A DNA stretch of 51,875 nt from Holophaga foetida DSM 6591 (GTDB lineage: Bacteria > Acidobacteriota > Holophagae > Holophagales > Holophagaceae), in NCBI RefSeq assembly GCF_000242615.2, contig NZ_KI912269.1:172392-224266 (forward strand), given 5' to 3'. The notes beneath the pieces are model-generated. The model was not told the DNA's origin and made no database searches. It saw nothing but the letters and a program-made list of their open reading frames with translations. The position numbers and the translations under genes were made by a program. Positions within the stretch are counted from its first letter, which is position 1. Each line of letters opens with the position of its first letter. This document shows, one piece after another, positions 1 to 10,431 of the stretch.

Positions 1-64
1 GGTGGGGGCTCCGTCTACCTGAGGCAGCCTCGCCCACGCCCCACCGACGAAATGCTCACTGTTT
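1..64. repeat. 64-bp repeat, inverted copy at 51591-51654
   Basis: This stretch is the exact reverse complement of 51591-51654, and identity stops at position 65. It includes one arm of an imperfect hairpin that is complete only in the right-hand copy. The 3400-aa lipoprotein gene takes its last two codons and its stop from the repeat. The repeat may continue to the left of the window. It is probably one end of a mobile or repeated element, but no transposase is visible to name it. Confidence 0.85.
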
Positions 65-3000
65 CACACCGGTGCGATTGAAAACCAGAATGACCGGGGT
101 GGGGGCCCCGGCAAGGCCCCGAAGGGTCTGCTGGAAACGGCTCACGGCGGTGCAGACCATCGGGAAGGGGTTCTGCATGCCGTTGCTGAAGAGATCCAGG
201 CGCCGGGATCTCACATGATCCAGCAGGAAATCGAATACCCGCTTGCGGTAGTTGCTGTTGAAGCGCGCGTCCACGTCATAGGCCAGGCTGGCCGGGGGCT
301 CAGCCACGTACAGGACATGGGGGTTCACCCCGCTGCTGGGGATATCCGGGTTGGTGAAGCCCGCGGTGCGCTGCCAGTTGGGGCTCAGGTACATGCTCAG
401 GATTCCGATGCCGGGGTTGAACCACTGGCTGCCAACAACCATGGCCCGCTCCCCCACCACCACGTTCTGCCAGTGGAAGAGGTTGCCGAAACCGGCGTAG
501 TCGACGCCGCCTTCCTGGTAACCGCTGCCGAACATCCCGTGGACCCGGGCCTGGTAGGCCTCGGGGCTGCGAAGCCCCTCGGGGGCGGAGGCCAGGTCCC
601 AGGCTTCGGGCAGGGTGTCGACCTTGCCCAGGAGGGCGTCGATCTTCTGGCGATAGCCCTGATCACTGGCCTTATCCGAGGGATAGACCACCCCGGAGCT
701 GGGCCCGAAGACCAGTTCCCGGGTCAGGAGCAGGTTCATGGGGAAAAGGCCGCTGTCGGTTGCGGCCTTCGGTAGGTTCCTCAGCTTCGGATAGCCCACC
801 ATGTAGCGCACCAGGGTGGCCTCCGGATTGAACTGGCCATTCTCCTTGAAGTGCTGCCGGATCATGGGCTGGATGCGCCCGTCGATGGGGCGCTCCGTGC
901 CATCGGCCAGCTTCTCCACATCATCCTTCCGGAGGGCGGGGTCCTTGCCCCAGCTAAAGGGTTTATCTTGGAGCCTGCCGTAATCTCCGCCCCCCTCCTC
1001 CTTCTCGAACTTCTGGAGGGCGTTGACCACGTGGACGGTGCGGTAGCCGAAGGCGCCCCGGAGATCCCCGGCGAGGCCATCCTGGAGCTGCCCGCTGGTA
1101 GGCAGGCTGGTCAGGAAGGTGGGGCGCTCCGCCGAGGGCAGGGGCTCGTACCAGGGTTGGCCATCCGAACCCGTGCCGACCTTCATCCTCAGGGGCACCA
1201 GCACCCGATCCAGCATGGCTTGGATCACATCAAGCTTGACCTGCTCCAGGGGCACCTGCTGGACTTCGGCGGGGGCCAGGCCATAGAGCTGGGCCACATC
1301 CCCGGCGTAGGCTTCGCTCCGGGTGATGGAAAGGCGCCGGGTGTAGGCGTTGTCGGCCTTGAGGGGGGCCTCGGGGTCCGCCTTGAGCTGGGCCGAGATC
1401 CCATCGATGAACTGGGCCGTGAAGGGGTTGTTGCCCGTATCGCCGGGGTCCGTGGCGCTCACCACGGGGTCGTAGTGCCAGACGCCGCCCCGGGCCACAT
1501 CGAAGAGGGTGGTGGTGCTGTTGGTCTTGACGGTGAACTTGTAGGTCCGTTCGTCTTCCCGGCTGTGGGCATTACCGCCCTTCCATTGCTGGAACTGGTT
1601 CTGGTCCTTGAACAACCGGTAACTCACCTCCACCCGGAAGGCACCGCCGTCATCCTTGCGAATGGCCTCGTCCAGGCTCACCAAGGTGTCAGCCTTGATG
1701 GAGAAGCGGTAGGCGCCATAGGCGAACTTGTCCTTCCACTTCGGGGAGGTGACCATTCCCCAGGCTCCGGCACTCAGTTCGAGCTTGGCGGGATCCCCAT
1801 CCCCCCGGATGGGGCTGCGGGTGCTGCCCGTGCCCACCACCTGGCCGTTCACGACCTGGATGGCCTCCAGGCTCATGGCCTTGGGAATCTCCTGGCTCCC
1901 CTTGTAAAGCCTGGCTTCGGCCTCCATAAAGTAGCTGCTGCCGTTCCTGGTCATGTCGAGGAAGAGGGCGGGATCGCTCTGTTTCACGACCATGCTCATC
2001 TGCATCTCGCCCAGATCCGGGTAGTAGTGGCGCAGGAAGGGCCTGCCGTTTTCGCCCGAGAACTTGGCCAGGGCGTAGCCGACCTGCGGTGGCATGGCCT
2101 CCGAAGTGGGTGGTGTGGAAGACCCCAGGGCCTTGGCGTTGTATTCGTAGAAAGCCCCGGCGAAGTTTTGGTTCCAGTCCACCTCGACAGGGGCGCCGAC
2201 CCAGCCTTCCATTTCCACAGCATCAATGGCGCGGATCTTCAGTTTGTCGGCATTCTGCAGCTTCTCATCGGTGTAGAGAAGGCCGTCCGCCAAGGTCCAC
2301 CCAGCGGTTGCGGTGAAGCTGTATATCGGCGTGAGGGCCTGGGGGGTTGTCCCATTCGGCATGAGGGTCTTCAGGTCGAAGACGTACACCTGACCATTGG
2401 ATTCCACGCCCACGAGCATCTTGGCGGGATCGGGGATGATCCGCCGGATGATGCCGGGAAGGGTTCCGCAGGCGTACTGGACCACTCCGGGGTCGTTCAG
2501 GTTGATGACATTGGGCTTCAGGACCCAGAACTTCCCGCCGCTGGCGGGGGTGGTCCCCACCAGTAATAGGTTGCCCTGCTCGGTGCCAGTGGGCCCCTGC
2601 CAGGTCCCCTTCATCACTTCCACCAAATCGGCATGCTCGCGCTCCACCGCAAAGGACAGGTCGTGAATGCGTCCATCCATGCCCTTGGGACCGCCACCCA
2701 TGAAGGTGGCCATGGATTCAGGCTGGCCGACCTTGCCATCGATGAGGGCCAGCAGGCCATCGGAGTAGCCCATGGCGGCATAGGCGATGGGCAGGCCATT
2801 GGAATCCTCGGTGATCACACCGCTCATGACACTGGGGCGGTCGATGGCGGAGGAGGCATAGAAGCCATTGCTAGCCACCAGGGTGCTGGGATCAGGGAAA
2901 TACCCCGCGGTCATCCGGGCCCGACGGGCCAGGACCTGCAGACCATTGAAGGCGGTTCCATCGGCTTCCAGGGCCTGGGCGTCACCCAGGAATCCCTCGT

Positions 3001-6000
3001 GCCAGGCGTTGGCATCCCAGAGCGAGAGACCGCCTCGGAGCTTGATGCAACCAAGCACGCCGCCCGCGCTGCCCAGGCCCTTGCCCCAGGCATCGGACAG
3101 GGTGCCCAGGGAGCTGACCATCAGGAGCTTGGGGGTATTGTTTTCGCCAAAACTGGCGGCATCGCCGGTGATGTCATATACCCAGATCGTGTTGTGGCGA
3201 GATCGGTACCAGTTGTCGCCGTCACTGCTCCACACGTACATCTCCGTGGCCTGGCGGGGCCGGGAGGTCACCAGGAGCAGGTCGCGGGCCTGCCCGGCAA
3301 CCGATACCCCACTGGCCACCCGCATCCCGTTCAGTTCATGCCGGTGGAAGGGCTCGCCATTGGACCAGCCCTCAGCATTCAAGGGACCCTTGGGATCCCA
3401 GCTCCCATGGGCGCCAAAGGAATTTTTCCGCACGGGCTGGCTGGGGTCGCCCACATCAAGGATGCGGAGGGCCTGAATGGGCACACCGCCCACATCGAAC
3501 TCGCTGCCCACGGAGGTTCCCACCGTCTCGAAGGCGTATAGCTTGCCGTTATGGGACACCATCTGGGTAAGGGTGCCGATTCCCGCCAGGGAGCCCACCT
3601 CTGAGGCACCACGCACCGTGAAGGACCACCGAGCGAAGGCTATCAACTCCAAGTTCCGGTCCACTATGCCCGACACGCTCACGACGACGGTGGCACCGAG
3701 AAGCAGGCGCTGATCGGGGATCAGCAGGACTTCCTGCACCTCGGTTGAGCTATCCGTCACTTCCAGGGCGTTGGAGACCACCCGGAAAGGAACGGAAGCC
3801 CCATTCACCGTGACCGTGAAGGAACTGGAGTTGGCCCCATGCACGGGTTCCGAAAAGGTGATCCGGACCATGGCCGAAGGGTCCATGTCCTTGTCGCCAT
3901 CGGCGGGGTCCATGGAGACGATGGTGGGCCTGCCGGGAAGGCTTTCCCCCAACTGGCTCGGCAGGGTCACAATGGCCGAAACCTTGGCTGCGCCCTGGAC
4001 CGGCTTGGCGGTCCAGCCCAGGACATCCACGCCCCAAGTGCCATCGGAGGTGAAGGTCAGGGGGACCTCCACGGGCAGGGCACCGAAGTCCTGTTCCAGC
4101 GAGCCGGTGATCCGGCCCCGCACCACGGGCTGGCTGCCCGTCTCGGTCTCGATCTTCAGGGTGAAGGTCTCCCCCACGGTGAACATATTGCGGGCGGAGC
4201 CCTTGGCATCCACCAGGGAGGCCTTGATCCTCGGCGCGGTCAGCGTGGGATCGAAGGGATTCCCGCCCTTGCTGGTGATGGCCAGGGAGTGGTTCCGCCT
4301 GATCCAGGGCAGGCCCAGGGTCAGGGCGCCGGGGGAGTCCGGGTCGACGCTGGTCTCCCCGGTGCGGGGGTCCACGGCGAAGAGGCCGATCCAGGTCTGG
4401 CCGCCGACGGCGCCGCTTTCGGGGCCACCCACATTCAGGTACCGGCCCTGCTCGTCGGCCACGGCCAGGAGGCGGCCCCGGGCCAGACGGCCCTTGCGGG
4501 CGGCATCGAGACCGGCGGTGCCGCTGTAGCGGTGGACCTCGGCCCCGGCCAGGGGACCGTAGCAGGTGGCCGAAGCGCCGCCACCACAACCACCGCTGCC
4601 GTTCCAGTTCCGGTAGACGGTGCCGGAATGGTAGTAGTAGGTGCTCTGCAGGATGGAGAAATTGATCTCGTTGATGACGCTGGCGCCGCCGTCGAAGTCC
4701 AGGGCGAACATGGCGTCCTTGGTGATGGCGGAACCCGTCCGGGCCACGTTCTTCTGGGCCGCCGAGACGGTGCGGGGCTGGACCTTGAGGCTCTGGCCCT
4801 GGACCACGGTGCCCAGGGTGGCATCGGGCAGGCGCAGCCCGCCCAGGCCAACGTAGGTGGTGCCATCCTTGCTGAGCTGAAGGGTGTCCGTGAGGATGTG
4901 GTACTCGTCCACCGTCCCGTCAGGCAGGGTGCTGGTCTCGGTGCGGAAGAGGCACAAGGGCCCGTTCCCCATCAGATCCCGGTCCAGGGGGACGGCGGGC
5001 ACGCTGCCCACCCGGCTGGCGGCGATCTCGAGCACCGGCTGCTTCTTCAGGGTGGCGGCCCCCTTGACCCGGAGGCTGAGGCCCGGGAGGACCTTCTCGC
5101 CCTCCGCCAGGACATCGGCGGCAAGCTCGGGCATCGCCGTCATGGGCATGATCTGGAACTCGGCGGCGCTATCCAGGGCGTCTGCAGGCAGCACCACGGC
5201 CAGGCCCTCGGGCCCTTCCACCCGGCCACCGTCGGCGCCCAGGGTGGTGCGCCCATCGGCGGCGACGTAGCGGCCGATGGTGCCGCTGACGCTACGGCCA
5301 TCCCGGGTCTGCACGATGACCTTCAGCCGTTCGCCCAGGTTCGCCTTCATGGGGAAGCTCAAGGCGCCGCCGGGGGGCATGACCCCCTGGCCATAGGCGC
5401 CCAGGTCCGTGGCCTCGATGGAGACGATGGCCCAGGCGGGCACGGCCCCCTCGGGAACCGTGACGGTGACATTGAGCTGCTCATCGGGGTAATTGACCCG
5501 GAAGCGGGTGAGATCCACATCCCCCTTGGCCTGGGCGGTGGTGGTGAAGCGCCGCTCAAAGAGGGGCGCCGTCTCACCCTGCACCGAGCGCAGGCCCTCG
5601 AGGGCCAGACGATAGGACTGGCCGTATTCCAGAGGGCTCTCGGGCACCAGGAGGAGGGCCCGGGCATCCTGGCTGAGGGTACGCCGGAGGGGGATCTCCA
5701 GGGAATCCGTGGCCCGGAAGAGCCGGGCGGTGGTGATGGTCTCGGCAGCCATGGGGCTGCTGGTGCTCACCTGGGCCACCTCGCCGGTGCCCACCTCCGC
5801 GGATTCGGCGGGGAGCACCTGAAGGATGCGGAAGGGGACGCTGGCCAGGGGCAGGACGATCCAGCTGGCAGGGAGCGTGACCTCCAGGCTCCCTGCCAGA
5901 CCGAGATCCGCCCGCTCGCCCCGGAGGCTCCCGGCGGCGGCCATGGGGACGGCAAAGGCCCCCGAGGAGCCACTGAGGGCGGGGAGTAGATCGCCGCGCA

Positions 6001-9000
6001 CCTGCACGTCTGCCAGGGGCTGACTCTTTCCGTCGGTGGTGGAGCCGCTGACCCACTGCCAGGGCTGCTCCGGCAGGAAGACCGCGAAGGTGCCGCCTTC
6101 CAGGATGGGCTGGGTGGCAAGGACCTTCCAGCGGGTTCCGTCCTTCTGGAGGGAACCCACCACAAGGCTGACCCGCTCGCCGTGGACCGCCCGCCGCTGG
6201 ATCAGCAGAGGGCTTGCGCCCTCGGGCACGTCAAGGGCATCCAGGCTGATCTGGACTCCCTGGGCCAGGGTCCCCACCACGTCCACCTGGAAGGAGGCCT
6301 TGAGGGTGCCGGGGACTCCCAGGCTGCCCCAGAGGGCGGTCAGGTCGCCGCTGTCGGGGGTCACGGTGAGCAGGGCGGTGCCGCTGAGGGCGCCCGCGGG
6401 CACCTTGACGGTAACCCCGCCATTGCTGACCTCGCCCCCATCGGAACCCAGGAGACCGGATCCGGTTTCGGCCAGGCGGAGCTGGTCGTGGTAGAAGCCC
6501 ACCCAGAGGCGACCCTCCACCAGCTCATCCTCGGCGAAGGTCCGGCTCATGCGCAGGGGCAGCCGCACCAGGAGGGCGTCCGGCACGCTTTCCAGCACCG
6601 GCAGGCCGTCCCGGACCAGAAGGCTCCAGCGGTGGGCCCAGAGGTCCTGGCTGAAGCTCTCGGGCTCAATGGTCCGCTTGTCCAGCAGGGTATAGGATTC
6701 CACCACATCGGCCTGGAGGGGCGTGCCGCTTGGCACAGCCGCACCGCCCTTGAAGGAGAGGATCATGCGGGGCTCCATGCGGGCTCCGCGAATGGCCTCC
6801 ACCGTGGACAGGATCTGGGGTGCAGCGGTGGTGGTGCAGCCCAGATCCGTCCGCCAGTTCTCCTCGGGGAAGCCGCTCAGGAACTCTCCGGCCACCGCCT
6901 CAGGGGGCGCGGTGGGCTGGGGGTCCGCCAGGAGCAGGGCGTAGCCGCCGCTGGCGGGCACCGGAAGGGCGCTCAGGCCACCCAGGGCCAGGGGGGGGGT
7001 GAGGGCCACCCACTCGTGCTCGGCCTCGTCCCACTGGGCCCAGACGCCCCTGGCATCCTGAGGCAGTTCGGCGGGGGCCTTGAGCTTGGCGGTGATGGGG
7101 AAGGCTTCGCCCTCGACCCACCAGGCCGACACCGGGCTCCAGCCCAGGGGGAGGGCGGCGGGAAGGCCGTGGCTGGAGAGGGGGGTGGCGGACCAGCTTC
7201 CTTGGGCGTTCAGCACCAGGGCGCCCCCGGCGAAGCTCAGGGAGGGCTGGGGATCGGCCTTGCGGGTCAGGCGGGCGCTGAGGGTGGCCTCGACCCCGGC
7301 CTGTTTGAGTCCGGCACTGCGCCATACTGAGGTGTAGCCGCTCCTGGAGACCTTGATCCAGTTGTCGGGGATGGCGGTCTGGAGCGCCACGCGGCCGCTG
7401 GCGTCGCTGATGCCGCTCTCGCCATCTTCAATGGCCACGGTAGCGCCCTCCAGGGCAAGGCCCGTGCGGTCGTCGGCCACCCGCTGGAGCAGAGCTCCCC
7501 CGGCGTATACCTGGACGTAGGCCCGCAGGGTGACGGTCTCCCCCTGGTCATCGGTGCCCACCGCATCCACCGGGATGCGGCTGCCGATGGGGGCATCCTG
7601 AAGCACCTGGGCCTCCAGGGCCGGGAAGGGCGAGGTCACGCGGCCCAGAAGGGCGCCGCCGAACTGGATCTCCGCCGAGGCCAGGCTGGTTCCGGCTTCG
7701 GGCTGGATCTGGACAGGGATCCGCTGGCCGGGCCGGGCGGAATCGGGCGACACCAGCCGCATGCGGGGAAGGGTGGGCTCATAGATCACCTCCCGCTGCT
7801 CCATCAGGGTCTCCCCCGCCACCGTGCGGGCCACGAGGCTGAGGAGGTTGATCCCCTTGCCCCCCAGGCTCAGCTCTCCCTGAAAGCGGCCGGAAGCCCC
7901 CTGCCCACTCAAGGCCATGGGGACGCCATTGATTTCCAGGGAGGCGATCCCCGGCAGGTCCGCCTGGCCGGAGATGGAGCTGCTGCGGCGGGCGGAACGG
8001 GCGCCGTTGGCGGGAAGATCCCATCGGAAGGTGGCGCTGGAGGGGGGCGCGGAGAAAACCTTGACCTGGGCACTGCCGGTATTGCCGACCTCATCGGTAC
8101 CCAGGGCCTGGATCAGGTTCTCACCGCCAGCCAGGGGGACCACCCCGGTGAAGGCCAGGCTGGTGTCCACGGCGACCGGGCTGCCGTTCAGCGTCAAGGC
8201 CGATACGGGGCGCAGGACGCGCCCCCGGACCCTCACGCTCTTGTCTGGAAGGCTCATGCCGTCGAGGGGCCACTGGATCTCAACCCCGAAGGAGGTCTGG
8301 TAGCGATGGATCGTGACCGTCCGGGTGCTGCTCTGGCCGAAGCGATTGGTGGCCACAAGGCGGATGGGGTTGTCCCCCTCCGCCAACGTGAGGGCGAGCG
8401 TAAAGCGGTTGGCGCTCTCCAGGGCGAGCGCAGACCCGTTGGCCGTGAGGCTCAGGGGGGCCACGAAGGGCGGTGCGGTGATCTGGCCAGCCAGATTGAG
8501 GGCGGAAGCCGAGGTGGTAAAGCTGCCATCGCTCTTGAGGGTCGGCTGCTCCACCTGGATGGAGGGGCTGGTGAGGCCCACTTCCAGGCGGCGCTGGATG
8601 GCGCTGGTGTTCCCGACCCCATCCTTGGCGGAAAGGGTGAGGGTGACCTGCCCTTCGGAAACGGCGGGTTCCGCCAGGATCTGATAGGGGGCCGCGACCC
8701 TGCTTCCCAGGGGGACCGCCTCCACCGCCAGGGCATTCCCGTCCAGATCGGCAGTGCAGATCTCGCTCGCGCTGGCGGCCACGGAGAGCCGAGGACTTCC
8801 GACCTTGGCCCCTTCGGCGGGGGTGGGGTCGATCCAGGCCAGGGCCGGAGGCGTCCAGTCGAAGGTGGCGGTCCGGGTGGCGTGCCCGGTATTCCCGGCA
8901 GCATCCGTGGCGAGGGCGACGAGGAGCTGGGAGCCTTCCTTGCCGGGCTTCCAGCTCCACTCGAAGGCGCCGCTGGCATCCAGGGGAACGGTCTGCCCGG

Positions 9001-10258
9001 AGATCAACAGGCGGGCCGTGGAGTCATCCACCCTTCCCTTCACCAGGGTTTCGCGGGCGGCGGTCTGGAGGCCTTCGGCTGGGCTCTCCAGGCTCAGCAC
9101 CGGGGCGATGCTGTCCAGGGTGGTCCTCGCCTCCAGGCGCCCGGCATTGCCCGCCCAATCCGTGGCCTGAAGCCCGAGGGTATTGGCGCCTTCCAGAAGG
9201 GTGCAGGGGGTGCTGAAACGCCCCTGGGCGTCCAGCGGGATCACCTTCCCCTGGAGGGTGAGGATGGCCGCGGGGTCATCCACGCTGCCCGTGAGGTTGT
9301 AGGTGCTGAGGTTGGTGAGGGCGGGGACGGCCTGGCTGAGGGTGATCGCCGGAGGGGTTCGGTCCACGGTGATATGGCGGCTGTCCTGGGCCGTGGCGGT
9401 GCCCAGGGTGGCCTGGGCGCTGATGGTGAGCGAGCCTTCGGAGGGACTGAGGGTCAGGGCCCAGGCGCCACCGGCATCGGGAGCGACGCTCTGGCCGTTG
9501 ACCGTGAGGGTGGCCGAAGCCTCGGTGAGGGTTCCGCTCGCAGTCACCGTCGCGGCGTTGGTCAGCAGACCTTCGGCGGGGCTCTGGATGGAGACACCCA
9601 AGGCACCCGGCGTGGGCGGGCTGGGGGGATCATAGATGACCGTGCGGGTCAGGGTGGCCCTCCGATCGCCGGAGGCCGTGGCCAGGAAGACCAGGGCGTT
9701 GATGCCGGGCTGGAGCGTGGCCGTGCCGGAGAACTGGCCGGTCCCTGCGACCGCGAGGGGGCTGGCGTCCAGGGTCACCGCAGCGGAGGCATCCGAAGCC
9801 AAGCCTGACACGGCGATGCTGGGCGCGGTGAACCGGGCCCCCTCGGCCGGGGAATTCACGGTGAGGGTCAGGGTGGGTTCCTGGTAGACCACCCGCCGGA
9901 CGAGCTTGGCGCTGGCAGCCGCAAGGGGAAGGAGGCTGGAGCCCCTGCCCTTCTTGGCTTCCTCGGCACTCCAGGCCTGGACCGTGGCCCGGTTCTCCCC
10001 CGCCGCGAGCTGTAGATCCGCATGGAAGATCCCGTCGCCATTGACGGTCACGATCTGATCATTGACCGCCACGACCGCGTTGGCGGCGGAGATCTTGCCG
10101 TAGAGGGTGATGGAGGTCTGGTTCACCACGGCCCCTTCGATCGGGGTTGCCACCGTCAGGACCAGGGCCTCCGGCCCCGGGTAGGTGGTCTTCCCTCCCC
10201 CGCCGCAGGCGAGGGCGAGGAGGGCCAGAATGGAAAGGAGGCAGGAACGCAGGGACAT
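56..10258 (-). CDS. giant multi-domain Ig-like surface lipoprotein (3400 aa)
   Basis: The N-terminus is a lipoprotein signal peptide ending LLALAC, with Cys18 followed by a Gly run, so the protein is probably lipid-anchored on the outer membrane. From about residue 30 to 900 come many 80-90-aa bacterial Ig-like modules (SPAEG...TVTASG pattern, glucodextranase-B/Big type). A carboxypeptidase-regulatory-like module follows near 920-1000, and ZU5-like stretches (GGVTVKVPAGAL) near 1270 and 1670. A Big_5-like domain sits near 2107-2212, then a region of LVIVD/propeller-like sequence to about 2660. The C-terminal 700 residues are unrecognised. The ATG at 10258 lacks a clear Shine-Dalgarno. The last codons (KQ-stop) lie in a repeated sequence, so the natural C-terminus may be lost. 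Function is inferred as adhesion or surface structure, together with the adjacent OmpA-like and 4554-aa proteins. Confidence 0.85.
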   Translation of the reverse strand: MSLRSCLLSILALLALACGGGGKTTYPGPEALVLTVATPIEGAVVNQTSITLYGKISAANAVVAVNDQIVTVNGDGIFHADLQLAAGENRATVQAWSAEEAKKGRGSSLLPLAAASAKLVRRVVYQEPTLTLTVNSPAEGARFTAPSIAVSGLASDASAAVTLDASPLAVAGTGQFSGTATLQPGINALVFLATASGDRRATLTRTVIYDPPSPPTPGALGVSIQSPAEGLLTNAATVTASGTLTEASATLTVNGQSVAPDAGGAWALTLSPSEGSLTISAQATLGTATAQDSRHITVDRTPPAITLSQAVPALTNLSTYNLTGSVDDPAAILTLQGKVIPLDAQGRFSTPCTLLEGANTLGLQATDWAGNAGRLEARTTLDSIAPVLSLESPAEGLQTAARETLVKGRVDDSTARLLISGQTVPLDASGAFEWSWKPGKEGSQLLVALATDAAGNTGHATRTATFDWTPPALAWIDPTPAEGAKVGSPRLSVAASASEICTADLDGNALAVEAVPLGSRVAAPYQILAEPAVSEGQVTLTLSAKDGVGNTSAIQRRLEVGLTSPSIQVEQPTLKSDGSFTTSASALNLAGQITAPPFVAPLSLTANGSALALESANRFTLALTLAEGDNPIRLVATNRFGQSSTRTVTIHRYQTSFGVEIQWPLDGMSLPDKSVRVRGRVLRPVSALTLNGSPVAVDTSLAFTGVVPLAGGENLIQALGTDEVGNTGSAQVKVFSAPPSSATFRWDLPANGARSARRSSSISGQADLPGIASLEINGVPMALSGQGASGRFQGELSLGGKGINLLSLVARTVAGETLMEQREVIYEPTLPRMRLVSPDSARPGQRIPVQIQPEAGTSLASAEIQFGGALLGRVTSPFPALEAQVLQDAPIGSRIPVDAVGTDDQGETVTLRAYVQVYAGGALLQRVADDRTGLALEGATVAIEDGESGISDASGRVALQTAIPDNWIKVSRSGYTSVWRSAGLKQAGVEATLSARLTRKADPQPSLSFAGGALVLNAQGSWSATPLSSHGLPAALPLGWSPVSAWWVEGEAFPITAKLKAPAELPQDARGVWAQWDEAEHEWVALTPPLALGGLSALPVPASGGYALLLADPQPTAPPEAVAGEFLSGFPEENWRTDLGCTTTAAPQILSTVEAIRGARMEPRMILSFKGGAAVPSGTPLQADVVESYTLLDKRTIEPESFSQDLWAHRWSLLVRDGLPVLESVPDALLVRLPLRMSRTFAEDELVEGRLWVGFYHDQLRLAETGSGLLGSDGGEVSNGGVTVKVPAGALSGTALLTVTPDSGDLTALWGSLGVPGTLKASFQVDVVGTLAQGVQISLDALDVPEGASPLLIQRRAVHGERVSLVVGSLQKDGTRWKVLATQPILEGGTFAVFLPEQPWQWVSGSTTDGKSQPLADVQVRGDLLPALSGSSGAFAVPMAAAGSLRGERADLGLAGSLEVTLPASWIVLPLASVPFRILQVLPAESAEVGTGEVAQVSTSSPMAAETITTARLFRATDSLEIPLRRTLSQDARALLLVPESPLEYGQSYRLALEGLRSVQGETAPLFERRFTTTAQAKGDVDLTRFRVNYPDEQLNVTVTVPEGAVPAWAIVSIEATDLGAYGQGVMPPGGALSFPMKANLGERLKVIVQTRDGRSVSGTIGRYVAADGRTTLGADGGRVEGPEGLAVVLPADALDSAAEFQIMPMTAMPELAADVLAEGEKVLPGLSLRVKGAATLKKQPVLEIAASRVGSVPAVPLDRDLMGNGPLCLFRTETSTLPDGTVDEYHILTDTLQLSKDGTTYVGLGGLRLPDATLGTVVQGQSLKVQPRTVSAAQKNVARTGSAITKDAMFALDFDGGASVINEINFSILQSTYYYHSGTVYRNWNGSGGCGGGASATCYGPLAGAEVHRYSGTAGLDAARKGRLARGRLLAVADEQGRYLNVGGPESGAVGGQTWIGLFAVDPRTGETSVDPDSPGALTLGLPWIRRNHSLAITSKGGNPFDPTLTAPRIKASLVDAKGSARNMFTVGETFTLKIETETGSQPVVRGRITGSLEQDFGALPVEVPLTFTSDGTWGVDVLGWTAKPVQGAAKVSAIVTLPSQLGESLPGRPTIVSMDPADGDKDMDPSAMVRITFSEPVHGANSSSFTVTVNGASVPFRVVSNALEVTDSSTEVQEVLLIPDQRLLLGATVVVSVSGIVDRNLELIAFARWSFTVRGASEVGSLAGIGTLTQMVSHNGKLYAFETVGTSVGSEFDVGGVPIQALRILDVGDPSQPVRKNSFGAHGSWDPKGPLNAEGWSNGEPFHRHELNGMRVASGVSVAGQARDLLLVTSRPRQATEMYVWSSDGDNWYRSRHNTIWVYDITGDAASFGENNTPKLLMVSSLGTLSDAWGKGLGSAGGVLGCIKLRGGLSLWDANAWHEGFLGDAQALEADGTAFNGLQVLARRARMTAGYFPDPSTLVASNGFYASSAIDRPSVMSGVITEDSNGLPIAYAAMGYSDGLLALIDGKVGQPESMATFMGGGPKGMDGRIHDLSFAVEREHADLVEVMKGTWQGPTGTEQGNLLLVGTTPASGGKFWVLKPNVINLNDPGVVQYACGTLPGIIRRIIPDPAKMLVGVESNGQVYVFDLKTLMPNGTTPQALTPIYSFTATAGWTLADGLLYTDEKLQNADKLKIRAIDAVEMEGWVGAPVEVDWNQNFAGAFYEYNAKALGSSTPPTSEAMPPQVGYALAKFSGENGRPFLRHYYPDLGEMQMSMVVKQSDPALFLDMTRNGSSYFMEAEARLYKGSQEIPKAMSLEAIQVVNGQVVGTGSTRSPIRGDGDPAKLELSAGAWGMVTSPKWKDKFAYGAYRFSIKADTLVSLDEAIRKDDGGAFRVEVSYRLFKDQNQFQQWKGGNAHSREDERTYKFTVKTNSTTTLFDVARGGVWHYDPVVSATDPGDTGNNPFTAQFIDGISAQLKADPEAPLKADNAYTRRLSITRSEAYAGDVAQLYGLAPAEVQQVPLEQVKLDVIQAMLDRVLVPLRMKVGTGSDGQPWYEPLPSAERPTFLTSLPTSGQLQDGLAGDLRGAFGYRTVHVVNALQKFEKEEGGGDYGRLQDKPFSWGKDPALRKDDVEKLADGTERPIDGRIQPMIRQHFKENGQFNPEATLVRYMVGYPKLRNLPKAATDSGLFPMNLLLTRELVFGPSSGVVYPSDKASDQGYRQKIDALLGKVDTLPEAWDLASAPEGLRSPEAYQARVHGMFGSGYQEGGVDYAGFGNLFHWQNVVVGERAMVVGSQWFNPGIGILSMYLSPNWQRTAGFTNPDIPSSGVNPHVLYVAEPPASLAYDVDARFNSNYRKRVFDFLLDHVRSRRLDLFSNGMQNPFPMVCTAVSRFQQTLRGLAGAPTPVILVFNRTGVKQ

Positions 10259-10431
10259 GAACAGCTCGCTACAGGGATTCGGAGGTGGACCGGTAGGGGG
10301 GCGTACCAGGCGCCGGACTTCCAGGGCCGGGGGGGCCGAAGTTGAGCGGCAGGCAGGTCTTCAGGCCGGTGATCTTGAGGTAGTTGAAGCCATGGGCAGG
10401 GCCCAGGGGGGCTCAGGGTGATGCGGTCGGC

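Noticed and set aside
851..9808. Several long plus-strand frames (up to about 700 codons) opposite the 3400-aa gene
   Set aside because: They are Gly/His/Arg-rich antisense frames produced by GC-rich codons; the minus-strand frame has a signal peptide and recognisable domains.
10259..10431. Protein-like stretch HGFNYLKITGLKTCLPLNFG between the OmpA and lipoprotein genes (minus strand)
   Set aside because: It has no start codon in frame and ends before the lipoprotein start; too short to support as a gene or remnant.
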